The translations under genes and the position numbers were made by a program. A DNA stretch of 64,000 bases, from contig JBGAVG010000008.1 in the NCBI GenBank assembly GCA_044228245.1, positions 18,933 to 82,932 of the forward strand. The letters run 5' to 3'. Below, one piece after another: positions 43,113-51,562 of the stretch. The notes under the pieces are model-generated. The model was not told the DNA's origin and ran no database searches. It saw only the letters and a list, made by a program, of their open reading frames with translations. Position 1 is the first letter of the stretch, and every line of letters starts with the position of its first letter. The stretch is from Methylotenera_A sp044228245 (lineage in GTDB: Bacteria > Pseudomonadota > Gammaproteobacteria > Burkholderiales > Methylophilaceae).

Positions 43113-44638
43113 ACATAATCAAACAAGAAGACTTTATTCAAAGCATCGCCGATGCTTTGCAATATATTTCGTACTATCACCCTGCAGATTATATTCAAGC
43201 CTTGGGTGAGGCATATAAAGTTGAGCAATCGCCAGCGGCAAAAGATGCCATCGCGCAGATTCTTACCAATTCGCGCATGTGTGCTGAGGGAAAACGCCCG
43301 ATCTGTCAGGATACCGGCATTGTGGTGGCGTTTGTGAAAGTGGGCATGAATGCATGCTTTGAGGGCAATTTGTCACTGGAAGAAATGGTGAATGAGGGCG
43401 TGCGCCGCGCATATTTGCTGCCGGAGAATACGCTTAGAGCCTCGATCGTGAACGACCCTGCAGGTGCGCGCAAAAATACCAAAGACAATACGCCGGCGGT
43501 GACGCATGTAGAACTGGTGCAAGGCGACAAGGTGGAGGTGAGCATTGCGGCAAAAGGCGGTGGTAGCGAGAATAAAGCCAAGTTCGTGATGCTTAATCCG
43601 AATGATTCTATCGTGGACTGGGTGCTGGAAACCGTGCCGACCATGGGCGCGGGCTGGTGTCCGCCCGGCATGCTGGGCATTGGCATCGGCGGTAGCGCCG
43701 AAAAGGCCATGATTCTGGCCAAAGAATCTCTGATGCAGCCGATTGATATGCACGAGCTGAAAGCAAGGGGCGCACAAAACAAACTGGAAGAATTACGCTT
43801 GGAAATCTATGGAAAAGTGAACAGCCTGGGCATCGGTGCGCAAGGTTTGGGAGGCTTGACAACCGTATTGGATGTGAAAATTCTGGATTACCCGACACAT
43901 GCAGCCAGCTTGCCAGTGGCGATTATTCCTAATTGCGCGGCCACACGCCATATTCACTTTACCTTGGACGGCTCAAGTGCTGCAGAGTTCACGCCGCCTG
44001 ACATCAGCACCTACCCGGACGTACATTGGGCACCGAGCCCGCAAGCCAGGCGCGTGAACTTAGACACGCTCACTAAAGCAGATATCGCTCATTGGCGGGC
44101 GGGTGAAACGCTTTTATTAAGCGGGAAATTGCTGACAGGGCGCGATGCTGCGCATAAAAGAATATCCGCCATGTTGGCTAAAGGCGAGCAACTGCCTGTG
44201 GATTTTACCAACCGGTTTATTTACTACGTCGGCCCGGTGGATGCGGTGCGGGATGAAACAGTTGGCCCGGCAGGCCCAACCACGGCAACCAGGATGGACA
44301 GTTATACTGAGATGATGCTAGGGCAACTCAACTTGTTGGGCAGTATCGGCAAGGCTGAGCGTGGTGACGAGGCTTTAGCAGTAATCGCTAAATGCAAATC
44401 AGTGTACTTAATGGCCGTTGGCGGTGCGGCGTATCTGGTGAGTAAAGCCATTAAAAAATCGCGCGTGGTAGCTTTTGCAGATTTAGGCATGGAAGCGATT
44501 TACGAATTTGAAGTGGTGGATATGCCGGTGACGGTGGCTGTGAGTGCGACGGGTGAATCGGTGCACAAAACCGGGCCTGCGGAATGGAAAGATAAGATTG
44601 CCAAACATCAAATGATTGAAATTCACAGCGTGGATTAG
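43109..44638 (+). CDS. Class I fumarate hydratase
   Basis: This [4Fe-4S] enzyme interconverts fumarate and malate. The 509-residue single chain combines the TtdA-like alpha region (about 1-290; GKRPICQDTGIVVAFVKVG with the first cluster cysteine near 70, and KGGGSENKAKFVML) and the TtdB-like beta region (about 300-509; LLSGKLLTGRDAAHKR, FIYYVGPVDAVRDETVGPAG, ATRMDSYTEMML). Class I fumarases are known to hydrate mesaconate to citramalate as a side or main activity. Coupling to an acyl-CoA ligase by a 4-base overlap makes that plausible here. The symbol is left blank because fumA versus a mesaconase cannot be told from sequence. Confidence 0.93.
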   Translation: MNIIKQEDFIQSIADALQYISYYHPADYIQALGEAYKVEQSPAAKDAIAQILTNSRMCAEGKRPICQDTGIVVAFVKVGMNACFEGNLSLEEMVNEGVRRAYLLPENTLRASIVNDPAGARKNTKDNTPAVTHVELVQGDKVEVSIAAKGGGSENKAKFVMLNPNDSIVDWVLETVPTMGAGWCPPGMLGIGIGGSAEKAMILAKESLMQPIDMHELKARGAQNKLEELRLEIYGKVNSLGIGAQGLGGLTTVLDVKILDYPTHAASLPVAIIPNCAATRHIHFTLDGSSAAEFTPPDISTYPDVHWAPSPQARRVNLDTLTKADIAHWRAGETLLLSGKLLTGRDAAHKRISAMLAKGEQLPVDFTNRFIYYVGPVDAVRDETVGPAGPTTATRMDSYTEMMLGQLNLLGSIGKAERGDEALAVIAKCKSVYLMAVGGAAYLVSKAIKKSRVVAFADLGMEAIYEFEVVDMPVTVAVSATGESVHKTGPAEWKDKIAKHQMIEIHSVD

Positions 44639-44676
44639 GTTGCACTTCCTTTTCAAATTTCAGTCATAATTACTGG

Positions 44677-44988
44677 ATGATAAATGTGAGAAATATTGCT
44701 TTGATTTGCTTGGCATTAACGGCCTCAGCCGTACATGCTGAAGACCTATTGGGGTATTTGACTGATAGCGCTGGAAGGTATATTGGACCTAGCGTTGAGG
44801 ACAATGTCGCGGCGATGGACACCGACAAAAATGGTTTTGCAGATGTGCATGAAGTGCGCGCATTTTTGGCCTTAACGCACGGCAAAGATTATGAAAAAGC
44901 CTTGTTGGATCGGTGGGAAGTTCACTCGCTAGGCGGTGGCTGCCCTGTTCCGTTTGCAAAAGAGTTTTATTCGAATAGTAAGAACTAG
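44677..44988 (+). CDS. Small exported EF-hand protein
   Basis: The 103-residue protein has a signal peptide (about 1-21, ending AVHA) and one EF-hand-like calcium loop DTDKNGFADVHE (about 48-59). A single Cys (GGGCP) is near residue 88. It is probably periplasmic. No strong ribosome site precedes the ATG; an in-frame GTG lies three codons later. It sits between the fumarase and acnB genes but has no evident link to carbon metabolism. Confidence 0.72.
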   Translation: MINVRNIALICLALTASAVHAEDLLGYLTDSAGRYIGPSVEDNVAAMDTDKNGFADVHEVRAFLALTHGKDYEKALLDRWEVHSLGGGCPVPFAKEFYSNSKN

Positions 44989-45072
44989 TCAAATTTTTGC
45001 GTTTTACAAATGTGAAACGATTGTGGATTTAGGCTGGTTTATAATAGTAGTTAATTGTTAATAGAGCCATAA

Positions 45073-47661
45073 ATGACCATGTTAAAAATGTATCAAAAAC
45101 ACGTGCAAGAGCGCGCCGCCGTTCAACTTCCACCCTTGCCTTTAAATGCGGAGCAAGTGGCTTCACTAGTAGAGTTGCTTAAGAGCCCGTCAGCAGGTGA
45201 AGAGACTTTGCTGATGGATCTGCTTGAAAACCGCACCCCCGCTGGTGTAGACCAAGCGGCTTATGTAAAAGCGGCATTTTTGGCCGATATTGCCAAAGGC
45301 ACTGCCAAATCACCTCTGATTTCACCGGAAAAGGCTGTGCAATTACTTGGCACCATGCTGGGTGGCTACAACGTTCAAGCGCTGGTTGGCTTATTAAGCA
45401 CACCAATGGCAGAACATGCCGTAAACGCTTTGAGCAGCACCATCTTGATGTTTGATGCATTTCACGATGTGGATGTGTTGATGAAGGCCGGGAACATCCA
45501 CGCTAAAAAACTCATGCAATCCTGGGCAAATGCCGAGTGGTTTACCAGAAAACCCGCCATGCCGGATGAAATCAAAATGGTGGTGTTTAAGGTCGATGGC
45601 GAAACCAATACCGATGACCTTAGCCCTGCGCAGGAGGCATGGAGCCGCCCGGATATTCCGCTGCATGCCAAAGCTATGCTGGTGAATAAAATGCCGGATG
45701 GCCTGAAAACTATCGAAAGCCTGAAGCAAAAAGGCCTGCCACTGGCTTACGTGGGCGATATCGTAGGCACGGGCTCGTCACGCAAATCTGCCATTAACTC
45801 CGTGCAATGGTTTATTGGCAACGATATTCCGAATATTCCCAATAAACGCACTGGTGGTGTGATTCTGGGCGGCAAAATCGCCCCGATTTTCTTTAACACG
45901 GCAGAAGATTCCGGCGCCTTGCCGATTCAATGTGACGTTTCGAAAATGCATACGGGTGATGTGATTACGATTAAGCCGTTCGATGGCAAGGTGTTGAATG
46001 ATTCAGGAGAAATCATTTCCAGCTTCGAGCTTAACCCAGTCACCATGCCTGATGAAGTGCGTGCGGGCGGCCGTATTCCTTTGATCATCGGCCGCGGCCT
46101 GACTTCTAACGCACGCAAAGCGCTAGGCTTGGCTGAAACCGACATTTTCATTAAAGCAACGCCTGTGGCAGTTTCGAGCAAGGGTTACACGCTCGCGCAA
46201 AAAATGGTGGGCAGGGCATGTGGGTTGCCTGAAGGCACAGGCGTGCGCCCTGGTACTTATTGCGAGCCGAAAGCAACCACTGTGGGCTCGCAGGACACTA
46301 CTGGCGGCATGACGCGCGATGAGCTAAAAGAATTGGCATGCCTAGGGTTCAGCAGCGATCTGGTGATGCAGAGCTTCTGCCACACCGCCGCTTACCCGAA
46401 ACCTGTTGATATCAAATTGCAGCATGAGTTGCCTGAGTTCATGTCCAGCCGCGGCGGGGTTTCTTTGCGTCCTGGCGATGGCGTGATCCACTCCTGGCTT
46501 AACCGCATGATTCTACCGGATACCGTGGGTACAGGCGGCGATTCACACACACGCTTCCCGATTGGCATTTCATTCCCTGCGGGTTCGGGATTGGTTGCGT
46601 TTGCGGCCGCTACCGGCGCGATGCCGCTGGATATGCCGGAATCCGTCCTGGTGCGCTTCAAGGGCACCATGCAACCGGGTATTACACTGCGCGATCTGGT
46701 GAATGCGATTCCCTATGCGGCAATTCAGGAAGGTACGCTTACTGTGGGTAAGCAAGGTAAAAAGAATGTTTTTAACGGCAGGATTTTAGAAATTGAAGGC
46801 TTGCCCGATTTGAAAGTTGAGCAGGCATTTGAGTTTGCCGATGCTTCTGCCGAGCGCTCCGCCAATGGCTGCACCGTTTTACTCAACAAAGAGCCGGTGA
46901 TTGAGTTTCTGAATTCCAACATCGTGCTGATGCAGAACATGATAGACAATGGTTATCAGGATGCACGCACTTTGCAACGTCGCATCGCCAATATGCAGGC
47001 ATGGCTGGAAAAGCCGGAGCTGCTGCAACCGGATGCCGATGCTGAGTACGCGCATGTGATCGAGATTGATTTGAATGAAATCAAAGAGCCATTGGTCGCA
47101 TGTCCGAATGACCCGGATGACATCAAACCGTTATCTGCCGTGGTGGGAGACAAGGTGGATGAGGTGTTTATAGGCAGCTGCATGACCAATATCGGCCATT
47201 ACCGCGCCGCAGCCAAAGTGCTGGAAGGCACGGGCAACATCCCGACAAGACTCTGGATCGCACCGCCAACCCGTATGGATGAAGCGCAATTGCGTGACGA
47301 AGGCGTGTATTCTGTGTTTGGCGTAGCTGGCGCGCGTACCGAAGTGCCAGGCTGCAGCCTTTGCATGGGCAACCAGGCGCGCGTGGCAGATAAAGCGACT
47401 GTATTCAGTACCAGCACACGCAACTTTGATAATCGCATGGGCAAGGATGCGCGTGTTTATCTAGGTTCAGCCGAATTGGCTGCTGTCTGCGCCAAGCTGG
47501 GCCGCATGCCAACGCATGCCGAATATATGGAAACCGTGGGCAATAAACTCGCTAACAGTGACGAGATTTACAAATATCTGAATTTTGACCAGATGACCGA
47601 ATACAAGGGCGCCCTGGACAAGGTAAAGAAAGTCATTCCAATCGCAGAGTTTGCAGAATAA
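45073..47661 (+). CDS. acnB: Bifunctional aconitate hydratase 2 / 2-methylisocitrate dehydratase
   Basis: AcnB isomerises citrate and isocitrate and also hydrates 2-methyl-cis-aconitate to 2-methylisocitrate, completing the step begun by PrpD. The 862-residue length equals the family. The N-terminal HEAT-like domain is about 1-160 and the swivel domain about 165-380 (GDIVGTGSSRKSAINSVQWF near 230). The cluster-binding domain follows, with DTVGTGGDSHTRFPIGIS (about 479-496), FIGSCMTNIGHYRAA (about 701-715, Cys) and PGCSLCMGNQARV (about 759-771, two Cys). Internal Met6 (MYQKHVQERAA) aligns with the usual AcnB start. It is the last metabolic gene of the plus arm. Confidence 0.97.
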   Translation: MTMLKMYQKHVQERAAVQLPPLPLNAEQVASLVELLKSPSAGEETLLMDLLENRTPAGVDQAAYVKAAFLADIAKGTAKSPLISPEKAVQLLGTMLGGYNVQALVGLLSTPMAEHAVNALSSTILMFDAFHDVDVLMKAGNIHAKKLMQSWANAEWFTRKPAMPDEIKMVVFKVDGETNTDDLSPAQEAWSRPDIPLHAKAMLVNKMPDGLKTIESLKQKGLPLAYVGDIVGTGSSRKSAINSVQWFIGNDIPNIPNKRTGGVILGGKIAPIFFNTAEDSGALPIQCDVSKMHTGDVITIKPFDGKVLNDSGEIISSFELNPVTMPDEVRAGGRIPLIIGRGLTSNARKALGLAETDIFIKATPVAVSSKGYTLAQKMVGRACGLPEGTGVRPGTYCEPKATTVGSQDTTGGMTRDELKELACLGFSSDLVMQSFCHTAAYPKPVDIKLQHELPEFMSSRGGVSLRPGDGVIHSWLNRMILPDTVGTGGDSHTRFPIGISFPAGSGLVAFAAATGAMPLDMPESVLVRFKGTMQPGITLRDLVNAIPYAAIQEGTLTVGKQGKKNVFNGRILEIEGLPDLKVEQAFEFADASAERSANGCTVLLNKEPVIEFLNSNIVLMQNMIDNGYQDARTLQRRIANMQAWLEKPELLQPDADAEYAHVIEIDLNEIKEPLVACPNDPDDIKPLSAVVGDKVDEVFIGSCMTNIGHYRAAAKVLEGTGNIPTRLWIAPPTRMDEAQLRDEGVYSVFGVAGARTEVPGCSLCMGNQARVADKATVFSTSTRNFDNRMGKDARVYLGSAELAAVCAKLGRMPTHAEYMETVGNKLANSDEIYKYLNFDQMTEYKGALDKVKKVIPIAEFAE

Positions 47662-47750
47662 TGCGCTAACTTGGTCGCAACCTTTAGCTTAAAAAGGATG
47701 ATACTGAATTACACTCTTGAGGTTTTTGCCATACCTTTAGTTTGTGCGAT

Positions 47751-48176
47751 ATGAACATAGAACAACAGCATGATAACGCCCATATATTCTCCCAAGAGGA
47801 GATTGTTTCGCCAGCGAAGCGGGGTGCGTGGAAATGGATGTTGCCGCTGAGCATTGCGCTGACGCTGGCCATGTTTGCAGCCTGGCATTTTGGCTGGCAT
47901 GCCAAAGCCGTTACTGCGGGCGTGTTGTTATTAGCAGGGCTTTCACATGTATTCGCCTGGATACTTGGCGTCATTGCACTCGTGCCGATTATTGGCCCAA
48001 TACTGGTTAAAGTGCTGAGCTTATCTATCATCTGGCTACTGAATGCCATCGGATATCTGGTTTCTTTCATCGCCATCAAACGCGGCTATTCTAAAGATGT
48101 GCTTACCTACCGCGCTGTAACCATCGCGCTTATCACGGGCATTGTTATTGGCTACGTGATTGGCAGTCTGGTTTAA
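47751..48176 (+). CDS. Small polytopic membrane protein, unknown
   Basis: The protein is 141 residues from the ATG at 47751 (an in-frame TTG three codons earlier is less likely). A soluble N-terminus (about 1-28) with charged residues is followed by four hydrophobic helices (about 30-50, 55-75, 80-112 and 119-140). The third helix region LSLSIIWLLNAIGYLVSFIA is long. No family is recognised. It converges on the YqhA-like gene with only 5 bases between the stops. Confidence 0.72.
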   Translation: MNIEQQHDNAHIFSQEEIVSPAKRGAWKWMLPLSIALTLAMFAAWHFGWHAKAVTAGVLLLAGLSHVFAWILGVIALVPIIGPILVKVLSLSIIWLLNAIGYLVSFIAIKRGYSKDVLTYRAVTIALITGIVIGYVIGSLV

Positions 48177-48181
48177 GCTGT

Positions 48182-48724
48182 TTAATGTGGAACTTCCGCG
48201 CGGACCATTAGCTTGTCAATATAGGCAATCGCTATGGCCGAGAATACAAATGTCATGTGAATGACGGTTTGCCATAACAATACTTTATCGGTCAGGTTTT
48301 CAGCATTGATGAAGGTTTTAAGCAAATGGATAGATGAAATGCCGATGATGGCAGTGGCCAGTTTTACCTTGAGCAGATTGGCATTCACATGGGAAAGCCA
48401 ATCAGGCTCGTCAGGGTGACCTTCCAGATTCAGGCGTGAAACAAAGGTTTCATAGCCACCCACAATCACCATAATCAGCAGGTTTGAAATCATCACCACG
48501 TCAATCAAGCCCAATACAATCAGCATGATATCGGCCTCGCCCAGATGAGGAATTTTGTGTACCAGATGAAACAACTCTACCGCAAAGAAATACACATAGA
48601 CCGCCTGTGCGATGATGAGACCTAAGTAAAGCGGCAGTTGCAGCCAGCGGCTGCCGAACAATATATTGGTCATGATGTTGCTTTGCTTATATTCGCTACC
48701 TGAGATTTTTGTATTTTCTTGCAT
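48182..48724 (-). CDS. YqhA / UPF0114 family inner-membrane protein
   Basis: This protein (about 180 residues from the ATG at 48724) has four membrane segments and the UPF0114 pattern: SRWLQLPLYLGLIIAQAVYV (about 22-41), VLGLIDVVMISNLLIMVIVG (about 70-89), GGYETFVSRLNLEGHPDEPD (about 89-108) and LKVKLATAIIGISSIHLLK (about 121-139). The function is unknown. An in-frame ATG seven codons earlier also exists. Confidence 0.88.
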   Translation of the reverse strand: MQENTKISGSEYKQSNIMTNILFGSRWLQLPLYLGLIIAQAVYVYFFAVELFHLVHKIPHLGEADIMLIVLGLIDVVMISNLLIMVIVGGYETFVSRLNLEGHPDEPDWLSHVNANLLKVKLATAIIGISSIHLLKTFINAENLTDKVLLWQTVIHMTFVFSAIAIAYIDKLMVRAEVPH

Positions 48725-48769
48725 GGGGCTACCTGAATAATTCACTAATTGCTGGAAGCGTATTTTACC

Positions 48770-49615
48770 TTAAGTCATCTGACTTGTAAGTTCAAAATGG
48801 GCTGTTCCATCCATTGCCAGTAACTTAGTTAGCACCGGCATACTTTCATTTAATGTGGCGGGCAAAGTCCACGGCGGGTTTGCAATAAACATGCCGCTGC
48901 CATGCATGCCAAAACCTTCTATACCAGGCGCTTGCACGCACAAACTAATATTTAGCCAGTTGCCTGTATTGAGTTGTTTTAGTTTTTCCAGCATCTGCAA
49001 CGGTTCTGGGCGCTGCAGCAGCGGATACCATACCAGGTAAGTGCCTGTAGCGAAACGGTTGAGGCTGTCTTTGATGCAGTCTGCTACACGCCGGTAGTCA
49101 TCTTTAAGCTCATACGGGGGGTCGATCAGCACCACAGCGCGTTTGCATGGTGGCGGCAAACAGGCTTTTAAACCAATAAAACCGTTTTGCATATCAATTT
49201 TGGTTTGTCTGCCTTGGTGTCTAAAGGTTTCCGTTAGCAACCTGTAATCATTCGGGTGCAGTTCAAACAAGCGCATTTTGTCGTCCCCGCGCAAATAGTG
49301 TCGAGCAATTGCGGGCGAGCCGGGATAAAGCTGCAGTTGATTGTTTTGATTATGTTTTCTGATCAAATCGACGTAGTTCTCGAGCGTGGCAGGCAAGCTT
49401 TTTGCGCCGATAAGCCGTGCGATTCCTGTTTCAAACTCGGCATTTTTCTGCGCAAAATCGCTATCCAAGGCATACATGCCAGCGCCGGCGTGGGTGTCGA
49501 TATACCAGTAAGGCTTATCCTTTTGATTCATGTAATCCAGGACCAGACTGAGCACATAATGTTTCAGCACATCGGCATGGTTGCCTGCATGGAAGGCGTG
49601 GCGGTAACTTAACAT
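48770..49615 (-). CDS. rlmJ: 23S rRNA (adenine2030-N6)-methyltransferase RlmJ
   Basis: RlmJ methylates A2030 of 23S rRNA. The 281 residues begin with the family signature MLSYRHAFHAGNHADVLKH and contain the N6-adenine methyltransferase catalytic motif VVLIDPPYELKDDY (about 162-175), with the SAM-site segment YIDTHAGAGMYAL (about 38-50). It is a single gene. Confidence 0.95.
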   Translation of the reverse strand: MLSYRHAFHAGNHADVLKHYVLSLVLDYMNQKDKPYWYIDTHAGAGMYALDSDFAQKNAEFETGIARLIGAKSLPATLENYVDLIRKHNQNNQLQLYPGSPAIARHYLRGDDKMRLFELHPNDYRLLTETFRHQGRQTKIDMQNGFIGLKACLPPPCKRAVVLIDPPYELKDDYRRVADCIKDSLNRFATGTYLVWYPLLQRPEPLQMLEKLKQLNTGNWLNISLCVQAPGIEGFGMHGSGMFIANPPWTLPATLNESMPVLTKLLAMDGTAHFELTSQMT

Positions 49616-49706
49616 AGCTTGTCATTATAGCTATCCGCTATTTGTCTGAACATTTTTTTCGTCGCCTTCCATGCTTAATGTTGGGTTTTCGGTTAGCATT
49701 TCACCT

Positions 49707-50399
49707 ATGAAAAGTTCTGGCCAAAACACCCCGGTGACGCACGAAGATCATGATGATCATGATGATCATGATCACTACCTCATCCCGTTCCTGCTGATTT
49801 TCACTTTTGCGGTGGTCGAGGCCGTGGGCAGTTGGTATACCGGTTCTTTGGCTTTGTTAAGCGATGCCGGCCACATGTTTTCTGATGTCGCAGCGCTTGG
49901 TCTGGCCTGGATGGCAGGTGTTATTGCTAAAAAGCCCAATGTAGCGAGGCATGCATGCGGAGTCAGTTACGCTGAGCTGGGTGTTTCAATCATTAATGCA
50001 CTTACCATGCTGGCGGTGATTTTCTATGTGGTAGTTGAGGCTATTTCAAGATTCAAGCATCCACCTCTGGTGCAAGGCGCAGGCTTGACCATCATTGCGA
50101 CACTTGGGCTTGTTGTGAATCTCATCGTCGCTAAGCAGTTGCACCATCAGGCGGTACATCATGCCGAAACCCTGAATAACCGTGCTGCATTTTTGCATGT
50201 CATTGGGGATTTATTAGGCTCTGTGGCCGCGGTCGCTGCCGGCGTGATAATTTATTTTACGGGCTGGATGCCAATCGACCCAATTCTGTCGCTGCTTATT
50301 TCCATATTGCTGCTTGTGTTTACCTTAAACCTGGTCCGCGATATATGGAACACCTTGCATGGCAAAGCCAGTTTAAATGGTTGCGGTCGTGCACACTAG
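49707..50399 (+). CDS. Cation diffusion facilitator (CzcD/ZitB-type) metal exporter
   Basis: This is an inner-membrane antiporter exporting Zn2+ or related metals. It has about 230 residues from the ATG at 49707 (an earlier ATG at 49671 is in frame). The N-terminus has an Asp/His metal-binding patch HEDHDDHDDHDHYL (about 12-25). The transmembrane metal site is ALLSDAGHMFSDVAALGLAW (about 50-69; D, H, D ligands) and its partner HVIGDLLGSVAAV (about 168-180). It ends shortly after the sixth helix, so the usual C-terminal cytoplasmic domain of ~90 residues is almost missing (LNLVRDIWNTLHGKASLNG). This makes it a short CDF. Its last 23 bases overlap the uracil-DNA glycosylase gene. Confidence 0.87.
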   Translation: MKSSGQNTPVTHEDHDDHDDHDHYLIPFLLIFTFAVVEAVGSWYTGSLALLSDAGHMFSDVAALGLAWMAGVIAKKPNVARHACGVSYAELGVSIINALTMLAVIFYVVVEAISRFKHPPLVQGAGLTIIATLGLVVNLIVAKQLHHQAVHHAETLNNRAAFLHVIGDLLGSVAAVAAGVIIYFTGWMPIDPILSLLISILLLVFTLNLVRDIWNTLHGKASLNGCGRAH

Positions 50400-51033
50400 A
50401 CCCGTATTCGATATCGGCTGCCGTCAGTGTCCTCGACTGGCTACTTTTTTGGACGGCGTCAAGGTAAAAAATCCAACTTATTTCTGCAAGCCTGTGCCGC
50501 CATTTGGCGATAGCAGCGCCAGATTGATCGTCGTCGGCCTTGCGCCCGGCATGCATGGTGCGAATCAAACCGGGCGGCCATTTACGGGAGATTACGCGGG
50601 AGTTTTGCTGTACGAAACCTTGCATAAATATGGTTTCGCCAGTAAGCCGCAATCGGTTTCGGCGAGTGACGATTTGCAACTCAACAACTGCCGCATCACC
50701 AACGCGGTGAAATGCCTGCCGCCTGAGAACAAGCCGCTGCCAGCAGAAATCACGACATGCAACCAGTTCTTAGCTGCAGAGTTACAACAATTGGCTCCAA
50801 ATAGTGTCATATTGGCATTGGGCAATGTGGCGCACCTGGCGGTGTTGAAGGCGTTTGGCTTAAAGATCAAAGGTTACAAATTTGGCCATGCGGCGCGCCA
50901 TAGTTTGCCAAGCGATTTGATTTTGTATGATAGCTACCATTGCAGTCGCTATAATACCCAAACGCGGCGACTCACCACAGAGATGTTTCATGCGGTATTC
51001 GCCGATATTCAACGTGAATTTAGAGGAGAATGA
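50377..51033 (+). CDS. Family 5 uracil-DNA glycosylase (UdgB-like)
   Basis: This is a base-excision repair enzyme removing uracil and other deaminated bases. The 218 residues show the iron-sulfur cysteines C15, C18, C37 and a later one near 127, the motif-A segment GLAPGMHGANQTGRPFTGD (about 54-72; Asp/Asn-poor as in family 5), NAVKCLPPENKP (about 109-120) and the C-terminal motif DSYHCSRYNTQTRRLT (about 187-202). It is distinct from family 1 Ung. It overlaps the CDF gene by 23 bases and is followed 2 bases later by the tautomerase gene. Confidence 0.92.
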   Translation: MVAVVHTRPVFDIGCRQCPRLATFLDGVKVKNPTYFCKPVPPFGDSSARLIVVGLAPGMHGANQTGRPFTGDYAGVLLYETLHKYGFASKPQSVSASDDLQLNNCRITNAVKCLPPENKPLPAEITTCNQFLAAELQQLAPNSVILALGNVAHLAVLKAFGLKIKGYKFGHAARHSLPSDLILYDSYHCSRYNTQTRRLTTEMFHAVFADIQREFRGE

Positions 51034-51035
51034 AC

Positions 51036-51215
51036 ATGCCTTATGTCAATGTAAAACTCGCTGGTAATATCACCAAAGAACAGAAAAAAGAAATCGCCAA
51101 AGAAATTACCGAAACCCTGCAAAAGCACGCACACAAGCCGCCCAGCTATACCTACATTGTGTTTGAAGAAGTGAAGATGGAAGATTGGGCGATTGGCGGA
51201 AGTTTGTTAGGGTGA
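51036..51215 (+). CDS. 4-oxalocrotonate tautomerase family protein
   Basis: This 59-residue tautomerase-superfamily protein has N-terminal Pro directly after Met (MPYVNVKLAG), where Pro is the catalytic base. The ATG at 51036 is preferred over one at 51030, because only it exposes that Pro, and GAGGAG lies about 9 bases upstream. KEQKKEIAKEITETLQKH (about 13-30) and PSYTYIVFEEV (about 35-45) match the family. The substrate is unknown. It is co-transcribed with the glycosylase gene. Confidence 0.93.
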   Translation: MPYVNVKLAGNITKEQKKEIAKEITETLQKHAHKPPSYTYIVFEEVKMEDWAIGGSLLG

Positions 51216-51279
51216 GTAACCCTGACTGTAGCCGCTCTCAATACGGTTTGTTTGTTATATTTTCTTGATTTGAGATGGT

Positions 51280-51558
51280 ATGAGCGGAATGCAGCATTTT
51301 GATCATGAACTGGCCGAACTGGATAAGCAGATCGTGCGCTTGGGTAACCTTTGCGACCTTGATGCCACCCAGGATGAAACCGTGATGCGTGTGCTTGAAG
51401 GTAAAATTCTGGCAGAAAATTTCCCGGCAGATTTGCAAAGACATTTTTTGCTGCTAAAGGGGCTGTTGACCTTGCGCTATATCGTGGAGAAGCAATGTGT
51501 GGACGACATCGGCCCGAGTCATTGCAAGGAAATTCTGAGCGACACCTTGTTAAAGTAA
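51280..51558 (+). CDS. Small conserved hypothetical protein upstream of uvrC
   Basis: This 92-residue soluble, mostly helical, acidic protein has no signal or membrane segment. It contains two cysteines, C25 and C75, plus C82, and the run FPADLQRHFLLLKGLLTLRY (about 47-66). No family is recognised. It ends 4 bases before uvrC, so co-transcription is likely. The ATG at 51280 has no obvious ribosome site; Met4 is an alternative. Confidence 0.7.
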   Translation: MSGMQHFDHELAELDKQIVRLGNLCDLDATQDETVMRVLEGKILAENFPADLQRHFLLLKGLLTLRYIVEKQCVDDIGPSHCKEILSDTLLK

Positions 51559-51562
51559 TTGC

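Noticed and set aside
49741..49773. Short GATCAT/GATGAT direct repeats suggestive of a microsatellite
   Set aside because: They are in frame and encode the Asp/His metal patch of the CDF exporter.
51030..51035. Upstream ATG for the tautomerase
   Set aside because: It would bury the catalytic proline; the second ATG gives Pro right after Met.
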